Shown: positions 25,637 to 33,727 of the stretch, piece by piece
Layout: every line of letters begins with the position of its first letter
Position numbering within the stretch: the stretch's first letter is position 1
Notes under the pieces: generated by a model
Databases searched by the model: none
Told to the model about the DNA's origin: nothing
What the model saw: only the letters and a program-made list of their open reading frames with translations
Assembly: GCA_947482115.1 (NCBI GenBank)
Contig: CANKII010000002.1
Coordinates: 62,001 to 126,000 of the forward strand
Length of the DNA: 64,000 nucleotides
Reading direction: 5' to 3'
Origin: Fibrobacterota bacterium
Lineage (GTDB): Bacteria; Fibrobacterota; Fibrobacteria; UBA11236
Translations under genes and position numbers: made by a program

Positions 25637-26494
25637 TTACGGTGTCCAGTTGATGCGCTGGCTGGCGGATGCGCCGCCAATTGTCACCTTAGCGAAGTAG
25701 GTTCCGAAGGGAACATTTCCTGCCGCGCCATTCCAAACCACATTACTTCCAGCGGGAATGGAGAAGGTGCGAATCATGCGTCCTTGAAGATCGAGGATTT
25801 GCAGAGAGGCGGGGCCGTTGGCTGTGGAGCCCAGATTGAAATGGAAATTGCCCCCTTGACGATAAGCTCTGAGTCCATTCTTGGAGCAGGAGTTCAGACA
25901 AAGGATGTTGGTGGTCGCTGCGGTCAAAGCTTTGGCGATGGCATTCCGGATATTTCTGAAATTAGAATCGGGCATGAGATTGCTGCGATTTCCCGCCACG
26001 CGGAAGACGATTTTTCCATTGACGTCAATGACGAAATAAACGTCCCGATAGGAGTTGTATCGTTTCCAGACGGTGCCCGAGGGATTGGTCGCGGTGTAGA
26101 TAGCCGTATCGAATGGAACATGGACGAGGGGGTAATTGATGTTCGGCGCGTTCTTTTTGAGCTGCGGGACATAGGATGTTTGGATTTGAGTATAGGTGCC
26201 GTTGTCTATTTCCGTTCCTACACCTTGAAAGGGAACCGTGGACGAGCCACTACCGATGCTGTCCGCCATTCTTCCGAGTTTGGGGGCGTTGGCATCACAG
26301 CCTCCGCAATTGTATTGAAAGACATTCATCAAAATGACCTTGCCGTGAAAATCCGACAGGCTGTAAGTCTTGGGTGTGGGAGCCAAATCGGAATAGCCCG
26401 ACCATTGAAAGGCCATTGTGCCCGTGTCACCTTCCGCGCCAAAGGCCAAAGCGTTTCCCAAAACTGCAATTAATGCCAGTAATAGTTTTTTCAT
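25637..26494 (-). CDS. Secreted TlpA-family redoxin with C-terminal sorting-like domain
   Basis: Signal peptide (1-20), then a thioredoxin fold with the redox motif C-G-G-C (FQYNCGGCDANAPKLG), a YFVIDVNGKIVFRVAG strand pair, and a second cysteine pair in ILCLNSCSKNG. The C-terminal 80 residues (ASLQILDLQGRMIRTF, VPFGTYFAKVTI) are a sorting-like domain, so the protein is probably secreted or surface-held. It converges on the Omp28 gene, and the three thioredoxin-like proteins at 22-26.5 kb probably share one role. Confidence 0.72.
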   Translation of the reverse strand: MKKLLLALIAVLGNALAFGAEGDTGTMAFQWSGYSDLAPTPKTYSLSDFHGKVILMNVFQYNCGGCDANAPKLGRMADSIGSGSSTVPFQGVGTEIDNGTYTQIQTSYVPQLKKNAPNINYPLVHVPFDTAIYTATNPSGTVWKRYNSYRDVYFVIDVNGKIVFRVAGNRSNLMPDSNFRNIRNAIAKALTAATTNILCLNSCSKNGLRAYRQGGNFHFNLGSTANGPASLQILDLQGRMIRTFSIPAGSNVVWNGAAGNVPFGTYFAKVTIGGASASQRINWTP

Positions 26495-26610
26495 TTTTTT
26501 ATACCCCTCTCAAATCCTACCATATAATAGCCTCGTTTCCCGCGCCCGGCATGGGAGATGAAACCTTTGTAGGCGGGCGATTATTACAGGATTGCTGAAA
26601 TCCGGCGAAA

Positions 26611-27933
26611 TCAGGAATTCAAGGGCAGTTCGACCACAACCCTTGTTCCTTCACCTATGCCGCTGGCAAGGAAGATTTTCCCGCCGTGCATTTCCACGAT
26701 GCGTTTGCAGAGGGACAATCCGAGGCCGTAACCGGGAGAACGGGATCGTGAACGATCCACACGGTAAAAGGGTTCAAACACGAGACGCAATTCCTTTTCC
26801 GGAACTCCCTGTCCGAAATCCCGCACTTCCAGTATCGCGAAATCTCCTTCTTTTTTGAGGGAAATCTCCACAGGTCTTGAAGCTGTTCGCCCGTATTTCA
26901 GGGCGTTGTCCAGAATGTTGCGAAGGACGAGGCTGATGCGATCCTCGTCCACCAACAGAAAAAGGGGATCGGAAGGTTTCCACAGGATGCCGGGACTTTG
27001 CCCCGTCAACCGGGAAACTTTTTCAGTGATGAGCTGGGAAAAATCAGCCGACTTGCGATTCAGTTGTCCGGCGGGGCTTTGGAGGCGTTCAGTTTCCAAA
27101 AGTTCGGCCACCATCTTTTCCAAAGATTCCACTTCTTCACGCAAACTGTTTACGGCCGCGCCGGGAGCGGCCATTTCCAGCGCCACCCGCATGCGAGTCA
27201 GCGGCGATCGCAATTCATGACTCACATCGAGCAGCAATTGATCGCGTGCATGCATGCGTTCCTTGAGGCTTTGCGTCATGGTATTGAAGGAACGGGCGAG
27301 ACCGGCCAGCTCATCGCTTCCCTTTTCCGAAAGCCGGATTTCCAGATTTCCGTCCGCCACGGCTTTTACACCGTGCTCCAGCCCGCGTATGGGGCGCAAC
27401 ATGCGGTGGAGCGTTGTCCAGGCCAGCACCCACGCCATGAAGATGAAAAGAAACAGCACAATCCAGTCCCGGCTCAGGGTTTCTCCGGTCGGTTTGCGGC
27501 GGGAGCCGTACACGTAGGTGTAATTGCCCTTGGGGATGGCCGCCCACAATCGGCCCTTGCTTAAAAACATTTGCAAGGAGTCGGGGTGTGTGTTGTTTTC
27601 CAGATGTGACCAGATGTCATCCGAGAAATCTGAGGCCTGCCAATGACCTCCGGGTAGTTGGATGCCTATGGCAACACCGAGGTAGAGGGAAAGAGCGGCT
27701 GCGAGCGCCGTATCCGGCGGGGTGCCAATTTCATCCGACAACAATTTCCAATAATGGATTTGGTTGGGGTGTGATTCCAACCGGTCGTTTTCATTCCAGC
27801 TGAAACGGTAAAAGCCGCCAAACGCGAGATAGGTTAGCATGACGCTTCCCATCAACACCACAAAAAGTTTGAAGAAAAGGGATTGATAACCCCTGCGTTG
27901 TACGCTTCCTTCGGACTTAGGTCCTTGGGTCAT
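26611..27933 (-). CDS. Membrane sensor histidine kinase, CpxA-like
   Basis: About 440 residues from the ATG at 27933, which overlaps the regulator gene by 17 bases. TM1 is near residues 22-43, a periplasmic domain of about 120 residues follows, TM2 is DWIVLFLFIFMAWVLAWTTL, then HAMP (LRPIRGLEHGVKAVADGNLEIRL), the phosphoacceptor H in LLLDVSHELRSPLTRMR, N-box NILDNALKYG, and G-boxes DFGQGVPE and GYGLGLSLCKRIVEMHGG. It is the last gene of the seven-gene stress operon, in the CpxRA order with a Spy/CpxP-like protein at the front. The stimulus is unknown. Confidence 0.87.
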   Translation of the reverse strand: MTQGPKSEGSVQRRGYQSLFFKLFVVLMGSVMLTYLAFGGFYRFSWNENDRLESHPNQIHYWKLLSDEIGTPPDTALAAALSLYLGVAIGIQLPGGHWQASDFSDDIWSHLENNTHPDSLQMFLSKGRLWAAIPKGNYTYVYGSRRKPTGETLSRDWIVLFLFIFMAWVLAWTTLHRMLRPIRGLEHGVKAVADGNLEIRLSEKGSDELAGLARSFNTMTQSLKERMHARDQLLLDVSHELRSPLTRMRVALEMAAPGAAVNSLREEVESLEKMVAELLETERLQSPAGQLNRKSADFSQLITEKVSRLTGQSPGILWKPSDPLFLLVDEDRISLVLRNILDNALKYGRTASRPVEISLKKEGDFAILEVRDFGQGVPEKELRLVFEPFYRVDRSRSRSPGYGLGLSLCKRIVEMHGGKIFLASGIGEGTRVVVELPLNS

Positions 27934-28618
27934 CTTCGATTCCACCAAGGAATAGATAGCCAGATCCGCGTACCGTTTTAAGGTAGCGGGGACTTTGCGG
28001 ATCATCCCCCAGTTTCTGACGAAGCCGGCTGACCAGAACATCCAGAGAGCGGTTCAGCGGCTCCCACTCGCCGCCTTTGAGCAAATCCATCAATTGATCC
28101 CGGCTGAGGATGACACCCACATTCCGGACAAAGGCCATCAGGGCGTCGAATTCGAGACCCGTAAGCCTGAGATCCTCGCCGTTTCGGGAGGCCATGCGGC
28201 GGGAATTGTCCACTTCCAAATCGCCGCAACGCAAAACTCCGCTGCGGGAAGAGGAATGGCGGCGGCGAAGCACGGCCTGAATTCGCGCGGCGAGTTCGCG
28301 CGGTTCGAAGGGTTTCGGCAAATAATCATCCGCGCCGATTTCAAGACCCACCACGCGGTCGGCCACTTCTCCGCGCGCAGTCAGCATGATTACAGGCACA
28401 TCGGATACCTTGCGGATTTCCCTGCAGATCTCGAAACCGTCCTGCCCCGGAAGCATGATATCGAGCAGAATGCAATCCGGTCCGGTATGGCGCAGCATGC
28501 GCAATCCATCTTCGCCATTTTCCGCGGTAGTCACATGGATTTCAAAGCGATCGAGATACTCGGTCAGGAGTTCCCCTAATTTGTGATCATCATCGATCAA
28601 AAGCGTGTTGATTTTCAT
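27917..28618 (-). CDS. OmpR/PhoB-family response regulator, CpxR-like
   Basis: Receiver domain (acidic LLIDDDHK, phospho-Asp in CILLDIMLPG, Thr in VIMLTARG, Lys in YLPKPFEPREL) and a C-terminal winged helix (LRLTGLEFDALMAFVRNVG, DVLVSRLRQKLGDDPQSPRYLKTVRGSGYLF). It is expected to activate envelope-stress genes after phosphorylation by the adjacent kinase. A possible binding site with two GTAAC half-sites lies upstream of the operon at 33673-33687. Confidence 0.9.
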   Translation of the reverse strand: MKINTLLIDDDHKLGELLTEYLDRFEIHVTTAENGEDGLRMLRHTGPDCILLDIMLPGQDGFEICREIRKVSDVPVIMLTARGEVADRVVGLEIGADDYLPKPFEPRELAARIQAVLRRRHSSSRSGVLRCGDLEVDNSRRMASRNGEDLRLTGLEFDALMAFVRNVGVILSRDQLMDLLKGGEWEPLNRSLDVLVSRLRQKLGDDPQSPRYLKTVRGSGYLFLGGIEDDPRT

Positions 28619-28632
28619 GTGTTCTCCAATTC

Positions 28633-29853
28633 TTATTCGTACCGTAAGGCGTCAATAGGATTCAGTTGGGCCGCTTTGCGCGCCGGATACCATCCGAAAA
28701 AGATACCGGTTGCCGCAGAAAAACCAAAGGCCACAAAAACGGAGACGGGGGAAACGCTTACAGCCCATCCCTGCGTGGAAGCCAGAAATGCGGATGTTCC
28801 CACTCCGAGCAAGACTCCAAGCAGTCCCCCCAGAATGCTGATGACCAGGGCTTCCACGAGAAATTGCAGAAGAATGTCCCTTCCAAGGGCTCCCACGGCA
28901 AGGCGGATGCCGATTTCCCGGGTCCGCTCGGTGACGGAAACGAGCATGATGTTCATGATGCCGATGCCGCCCACCAGCAGGGAAATGGCTGCGATGCTCG
29001 CCAGCAGCACGGTCAAAGTTTGCGAGGTGGAGGTTGCGGCGGCGGCGATGTCGGTTTGGGTGCGGATGGTGAAATCGGAAGCTGCGCCGTCGGGAATGCG
29101 CATGCGGCGGCGCAGGATGTCCTCGATCTGTTTGGATGCATCGGGAATGGCATTTCCGGAAACGGCCGAGGCGAAAAAACTTTGGGCGTAGGTGCCACCC
29201 AGCACTTTGTGAAGAATCGTGGAAAACGGCGCGATCACAATGTCATCCTGATCCTGACCCAGCGCGTTTTGTCCTTTCGACTCCAGCAGGCCCGCGACTC
29301 GAAAGGGTTCATTCTTGATGCGCAATGTCCGGCCCACGGGATCGGCATCTTCGCCGAACAGATTGTTGGCGACTGTTTTCCCCACCAGACAAACCTTGGT
29401 GGCGCCCCTTTCGTCCGACACCGTGAAGCTGGAGCCGGAGACTACGTTCCACTGACGGATGAGAAGATATTCCGGATAGACGCCGTACACGTTGGTGCGC
29501 CAATTCTGTCCGCTAAATTTCAACTGTCCACCTGTGCGCACCATGGGCGTGACGTACAAGACCTGATCCGCCTGTGCGCGAATGGCGTCGGCGTCCGTCT
29601 CGCTGAAATGGCTGTTGGATCCCGCTTCGAGGCGTATTCCGGATTGATTCGGTGCTCCGGGAGAGACGATGATGACATTGCTGCCCAGACTGGCGATGGA
29701 TTTCTCCACGGCGGCGCGCGCGCCCTGTCCCACGGCGAGCATGGCGATCACCGCCGCCACGCCGATGATGATGCCCAGCATGGTCAGCGCGGATCGCAGC
29801 TTGTTGCGCGAGAGCGAACGCAGGGCAATCATAAACAGGGCTGTGGGACGCAT
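28633..29853 (-). CDS. MacB/FtsX-family ABC transporter permease
   Basis: 406 residues: one N-terminal helix (LRSALTMLGIIIGVAAVIAMLAVGQGA), a large periplasmic MacB-PCD domain (YVTPMVRTGGQLKFSGQNW), and three C-terminal helices of an FtsX domain (LVGGIGIMNIMLVSVTERTREIGIRLAVGA). Together with the separate ATPase, adaptor and TolC genes it forms a MacAB-TolC-type mechanotransmission pump. The ATG follows the ATPase stop directly. Confidence 0.88.
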   Translation of the reverse strand: MRPTALFMIALRSLSRNKLRSALTMLGIIIGVAAVIAMLAVGQGARAAVEKSIASLGSNVIIVSPGAPNQSGIRLEAGSNSHFSETDADAIRAQADQVLYVTPMVRTGGQLKFSGQNWRTNVYGVYPEYLLIRQWNVVSGSSFTVSDERGATKVCLVGKTVANNLFGEDADPVGRTLRIKNEPFRVAGLLESKGQNALGQDQDDIVIAPFSTILHKVLGGTYAQSFFASAVSGNAIPDASKQIEDILRRRMRIPDGAASDFTIRTQTDIAAAATSTSQTLTVLLASIAAISLLVGGIGIMNIMLVSVTERTREIGIRLAVGALGRDILLQFLVEALVISILGGLLGVLLGVGTSAFLASTQGWAVSVSPVSVFVAFGFSAATGIFFGWYPARKAAQLNPIDALRYE

Positions 29854-30609
29854 TTAAATCAATTCCTCAACCGAGGGCGGAGGCAACTTGATCAGTTCTT
29901 CCCTGGCGGAAAGTTGATTCGGAGTCGGAATATCGCGCACAATTTTACCATCGCGCACAATCACCTGCCGGCCTGAGAATTGCGCGATGTCCGGTTCATG
30001 AGTCACGAGCAGCACCGTGATCCCCTTCGTGTTCAATCCCTGGAACAAACCCATGATCTCGATGCTGGTACGCGTGTCGAGATTTCCAGTGGGTTCGTCT
30101 GCCAGAATGACGACGGGATCGTTGACCATGGAGCGGGCGATGGCGACGCGCTGTTGCTGCCCGCCCGAAAGTTGGTTGGGATAATGTCCGGCGCGTTCCG
30201 CCAATCCCACTGCAGCCAGACATGCCATGGCCCGATCGCGTATTTCCGATGGGGAAACATCCCTGCGGTACAGCAGTGGAAGTTCGACATTTTCCAGCGC
30301 GGTTGTTCGTGAAAGCAGGTTGAAGGACTGAAAGACAAAACCAAGCTTGCGGTTGCGCAAACGGGAAAGATCATCGCGCGTCAGATTTTGTGCCGCTTCG
30401 CCGTCCAACAAATATTGCCCGGAGGTGGGGACGTCCAGACAGCCGAGAATATTCATCAAAGTCGACTTGCCCGATCCACTGGGTCCGCTGATGGCCACAA
30501 ATTCGGAAGGGTAAACTTCCAAATCGACACCGCGCAGGGCGTGCACAGTCATTTCACCCATCTGATAGGTTTTGACCAGACTTTTGACGGACAGAATTGG
30601 ATTGGACAC
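29854..30609 (-). CDS. ABC transporter ATPase (MacB/LolD-type)
   Basis: 251 residues with Walker [11 protein letters not shown]-loop VFQSFNLL, signature [14 protein letters not shown], Walker [14 protein letters not shown] and H-loop LLVTHEPD. Starts with GTG at 30609, sharing one base with the adaptor's stop (TAGTG). Powers the permease encoded next. Confidence 0.9.
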   Translation of the reverse strand: MSNPILSVKSLVKTYQMGEMTVHALRGVDLEVYPSEFVAISGPSGSGKSTLMNILGCLDVPTSGQYLLDGEAAQNLTRDDLSRLRNRKLGFVFQSFNLLSRTTALENVELPLLYRRDVSPSEIRDRAMACLAAVGLAERAGHYPNQLSGGQQQRVAIARSMVNDPVVILADEPTGNLDTRTSIEIMGLFQGLNTKGITVLLVTHEPDIAQFSGRQVIVRDGKIVRDIPTPNQLSAREELIKLPPPSVEELI

Positions 30610-31820
30610 TAACGGAATCCTCTCCCGCCGCCACCCTGCTGTTGCATGCCGAAAGGCTTGGCCGTGGTGGCGGAACCCGTGGTGGATTCCACTCCGATGA
30701 TCACATCGGCTCCGGTATCGATCCCGATCGTATCATCGTTAAGGGCCTCGATCTCCGTTTTAGTCCCGTCGCTGAGTCCCGCCTTGACTTTGAGAAATTT
30801 GGGTTTTCCGTTTTCCAAAAGAAACACCCGGCTTCGATCGCGGCTTCCCGAGCCTGCATGTTTTTTCCATTCGCCCTGTTTGTGCGCGGAGGAATCCGAT
30901 CCGGATTTGGCGGGTCGTGGAGGTTGGAAGCGCAATGCCGCTGCCGGAACGAGCAGCACATCCTCTTTGCGGTCGATGGCGATGGTCATGTTGGCCGTCA
31001 TGCCCGGCATCAATTTGAGATCGGGATTTTGAACGCCCACAATCACGTTGTAGGTCACGACGTTTTGAGTGACGATGGGTTGCAGGCGGATTTGTTCCAC
31101 CGTTCCCGTGAATTGTCCGTCAGGATAGGCGTCCACCGTGAAGGAAACGCTCTGTCCCACCTTTACCTGTCCGATGTCGGCTTCGTCCACCGAGGCCAGC
31201 ACCTGCATTTTCCTCAAGTCTCCCGCGATGCTGAACAAAGTGGGGGTGTTGAAACTCGCGGCCACGGTTTGTCCCAGATCCACAGCGCGGGAAAGCACAA
31301 TCCCGTCGATGGGGGAGACGATGGTGGCATAGCGGAGATTGATGCGGGCGCGCTGCAATCCGGCCTTCGCCGCCTGCACATTTCCTTCCGCGACTTTGGC
31401 GGATGCCACGGCCACGTCCAGTTCGGATTGGGACACCAGATTCTTGTCGAACAATTGCTGGGCGCGTTTCAGATCGGCTTGCGCCTTAGCTTCCTGTGCG
31501 CTGGCGCTGGCCACATTGGATGCCGCATCTTGCAACGAAGCGTAGAGCAAAGTGGTGTCAATGCGCGCGACAACCTGTCCCTTCTTCACCTGCGAATTGA
31601 AATCCACGTACAATGCGGAAACGGTTCCGGAAACCTGTGTGCCTACAGCCACGGTGACCACCGCTTGCAATGCGCCTGTCGCGGTCACGGAGATTTGAAT
31701 GGGGCCGCGTTCCACTTTCGCCGTGCGGTAACGCACTTCGGGCGTGCGCTGGGAAAACCACCACCAAGCTCCCGCGCCGATGGCAAGGATGAGAACTGCA
31801 ATTCCAATTTTTGTTTTCAT
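30609..31820 (-). CDS. MacA-type periplasmic adaptor (HlyD/RND membrane-fusion family)
   Basis: 403 residues with an N-terminal signal anchor (IGIAVLILAIGAGAWWWFS), lipoyl half-motifs (ISVTATGALQAVVTVAVGTQVSG, and INLRYATIVSPIDGIVLSRAVDLGQTV), a coiled-coil hairpin (residues about 90-150) and beta-barrel regions. Joins the ABC permease to the TolC protein encoded upstream. Its start overlaps the tolC stop by 4 bases. Confidence 0.88.
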   Translation of the reverse strand: MKTKIGIAVLILAIGAGAWWWFSQRTPEVRYRTAKVERGPIQISVTATGALQAVVTVAVGTQVSGTVSALYVDFNSQVKKGQVVARIDTTLLYASLQDAASNVASASAQEAKAQADLKRAQQLFDKNLVSQSELDVAVASAKVAEGNVQAAKAGLQRARINLRYATIVSPIDGIVLSRAVDLGQTVAASFNTPTLFSIAGDLRKMQVLASVDEADIGQVKVGQSVSFTVDAYPDGQFTGTVEQIRLQPIVTQNVVTYNVIVGVQNPDLKLMPGMTANMTIAIDRKEDVLLVPAAALRFQPPRPAKSGSDSSAHKQGEWKKHAGSGSRDRSRVFLLENGKPKFLKVKAGLSDGTKTEIEALNDDTIGIDTGADVIIGVESTTGSATTAKPFGMQQQGGGGRGFR

Positions 31821-33085
31821 TTTTCCTCGCCCCTCACCATGACTCCTGCCAGCCGTTTCAAAGCCAGTTCTGCCTGCAGCGTGTTTTGCCGTGCATTGAT
31901 TAAACGGCTTCTGGCGTCGAGCAATATTCTCTGCGCATCGCGGAATTCCAGAGCGGTGGTCGCTCCGGCTTTATAACGTTCAGAGGCGGCCTCGGCCTGA
32001 AGTTTTGCCACTTCCAGATTGCGGGTTTCCAAATCCACCTGTCGCAACCCCGATTGGTATTTCTGTTCATCCTGTTCAAACTCGGCGCGCACGTTTTGCT
32101 CGGTGAGTTTCAAACGCGTTTCACCCTGTTTCAATTCCAGTTTCGCATCGCCCACGGCTTGATGCGCCTGAAGTTTATCGAACAACGGCACGGTCAGATT
32201 GACGTTATAGGTCGTTCCGCTTTTCGCAGGCGTACCGCCCGAATTTAACGCCGATGGCGTGGTGGAATAACCTATGCCCGCGCTCAAGCTGGGCCACCAG
32301 ATTCCCCTAGCCTGACTCAAACCCGAGGCGATGGCATTGCGCTGGGCATTGGCCTGCAGGATGGAGGTGTTGTTATAGCCCAGCGAATTTTTCCATGTGG
32401 CAACCGGCAGGCTGTTTTCCACGGGAATGGAATCGATGGTTTCAAATTCCATCGCTGGGTCGCGGGCGAGTAATTGGTTGAGTTGAATCTTCGCCTGACG
32501 CAGGGAGATTTCCTGTGAGAGCAGCGAAGAGGAATCCTGATTCAATGTGGCCACAGCCTGTAATTGATCGAGATGCGAACCCGAACCGACTTCCGCCTTG
32601 GCCTGCGCGAGTTTGGCCTGATCCTCCGCCACACCGGTCAATTCCCGGATGGCCGTGAGCAATTGCTTTTGCAGCACCACGGCGTAATATCCATTCAATA
32701 CCGATTCCACCGTGGTTTCGATGGTGAAGCGTTCCTGCAACTCCGCGGCTTTTTCTGTGGACTTCAAACGCTGGTAGGAGTGATAGGACTGGAAGCCGTC
32801 GAAGATTTGCCAGTTGATGGATGCACCCACCGTGGTCACATGGGTGACGGTGTCGATCAATGCGCCGGAAGTGTTGACCGAAGCGGAGGCGCCAGGAAGA
32901 AAGGGGCCGATGCCGGATTGCCGGTTCACCGTCGCCTCGGCGGTTTGATCGCGGCTCAGGGAAAGGGAATAGTTGTTCTTTAGCGCAACGCGCACAGCCT
33001 CTTCAGGCGTGAGCAAGGATTGGGCGTTTATCAGGGTTGCGCAGCAGAGAAATAGTCCCAAACCACGGGAGGCGAATTTTCTCAT
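31817..33085 (-). CDS. TolC-family outer-membrane efflux protein
   Basis: 422 residues with a signal peptide and two repeated long-helix/beta domains. Helical segments such as AQAKAEVGSGSHLDQLQAVATLNQDSSSLL and LQAEAASERYKAGATTALEFRDAQRIL are typical, and GLSQARGIWWPSLSAGIGYS forms a barrel strand. Provides the outer-membrane duct for the MacAB-like pump. It follows the Spy-like gene after 4 bases. Confidence 0.88.
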   Translation of the reverse strand: MRKFASRGLGLFLCCATLINAQSLLTPEEAVRVALKNNYSLSLSRDQTAEATVNRQSGIGPFLPGASASVNTSGALIDTVTHVTTVGASINWQIFDGFQSYHSYQRLKSTEKAAELQERFTIETTVESVLNGYYAVVLQKQLLTAIRELTGVAEDQAKLAQAKAEVGSGSHLDQLQAVATLNQDSSSLLSQEISLRQAKIQLNQLLARDPAMEFETIDSIPVENSLPVATWKNSLGYNNTSILQANAQRNAIASGLSQARGIWWPSLSAGIGYSTTPSALNSGGTPAKSGTTYNVNLTVPLFDKLQAHQAVGDAKLELKQGETRLKLTEQNVRAEFEQDEQKYQSGLRQVDLETRNLEVAKLQAEAASERYKAGATTALEFRDAQRILLDARSRLINARQNTLQAELALKRLAGVMVRGEEK

Positions 33086-33089
33086 TGAA

Positions 33090-33590
33090 TTATTTGGAGT
33101 CTTCCTGCTTGTCCATGCCGTCCTTGTGGTCTTTCATCCAGTGGCCCCTCATTTCTTTTCCGCGCTTCTCCATGAAGTCCGCCAGTTTGGTGCGTTGCTC
33201 CGGCGTGAGGACAGCGTGGAGTTCGGCGAAGTGTTTGAGATGCATGGAATACATCTCGCGCATTTTCGCCTGGCGTGCGGCAAAGTCTTTGTTCAAGGCA
33301 GCGGTGTCCACGGAACCCGAGCGCATTTGTTTCATGAACTCCTGATGCATTTCACCCGGATGCATGTCCTTCATTTGTCCCATGCCTTCGGCGAAAATTT
33401 GATGCAGCTTGGTTTTTTGATCCGCGTTGAGGCTCAACTCCTTGGCGAGTTTTTCCGTCATGCGATCCGCCATTTTTTGGGGATCCATCATGCCCATGCC
33501 GTGATGATCGTTTCCGGGCTGGGCGGAGACAAGTGAAGTCCCGAGAATCAGGGCAAAGGCGGGTAAAAGAATGTGTCTGGCTTGAAACAT
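33090..33590 (-). CDS. Spy/CpxP-like periplasmic protein
   Basis: 166 residues: signal peptide ending SLVSA, then a His/Met-rich stretch (NDHHGMGMMDPQKM) and mainly helical body with the LTxxQ motif twice in related form (LSLNADQKTKLHQIF and LTPEQRTKLADFM). Spy and CpxP are ATP-independent chaperones and feedback inhibitors of Cpx signalling, and similar proteins sense heavy metals. First gene of the seven-gene operon and divergent from copA, which supports a link between metal and envelope stress. Confidence 0.8.
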   Translation of the reverse strand: MFQARHILLPAFALILGTSLVSAQPGNDHHGMGMMDPQKMADRMTEKLAKELSLNADQKTKLHQIFAEGMGQMKDMHPGEMHQEFMKQMRSGSVDTAALNKDFAARQAKMREMYSMHLKHFAELHAVLTPEQRTKLADFMEKRGKEMRGHWMKDHKDGMDKQEDSK

Positions 33591-33672
33591 GAGAAAACTC
33601 CCGGGGTGAAAGGTTATGAATTGACGAAGAAGGCAAACTACGATGTTTATTCGCCAAAATCCGCCCTTACGT

Positions 33673-33687
33673 GTAACGGATGGTAAC
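33673..33687. promoter_or_regulatory. Candidate CpxR-type operator between spy-like gene and copA
   Basis: GTAAC-ggatg-GTAAC on the plus strand: two direct half-sites spaced 5 bases apart, matching the GTAAA-N5-GTAAA form known for CpxR in Escherichia coli except for the last base of each half. It lies 83 bases before the spy-like start and 41 bases before the copA start, so it could serve both. Confidence 0.4.
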
Positions 33688-33727
33688 CAGAAATGTGTTT
33701 ATTGTTCATAGTGAAGGAAACCCAAAA

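Noticed and set aside
33680-33727. Earlier copA start at 33680
   Set aside because: No ribosome site, and it overlaps the GTAAC-N5-GTAAC box; ATG 33728 has aagga upstream and precedes the YHS domain directly.
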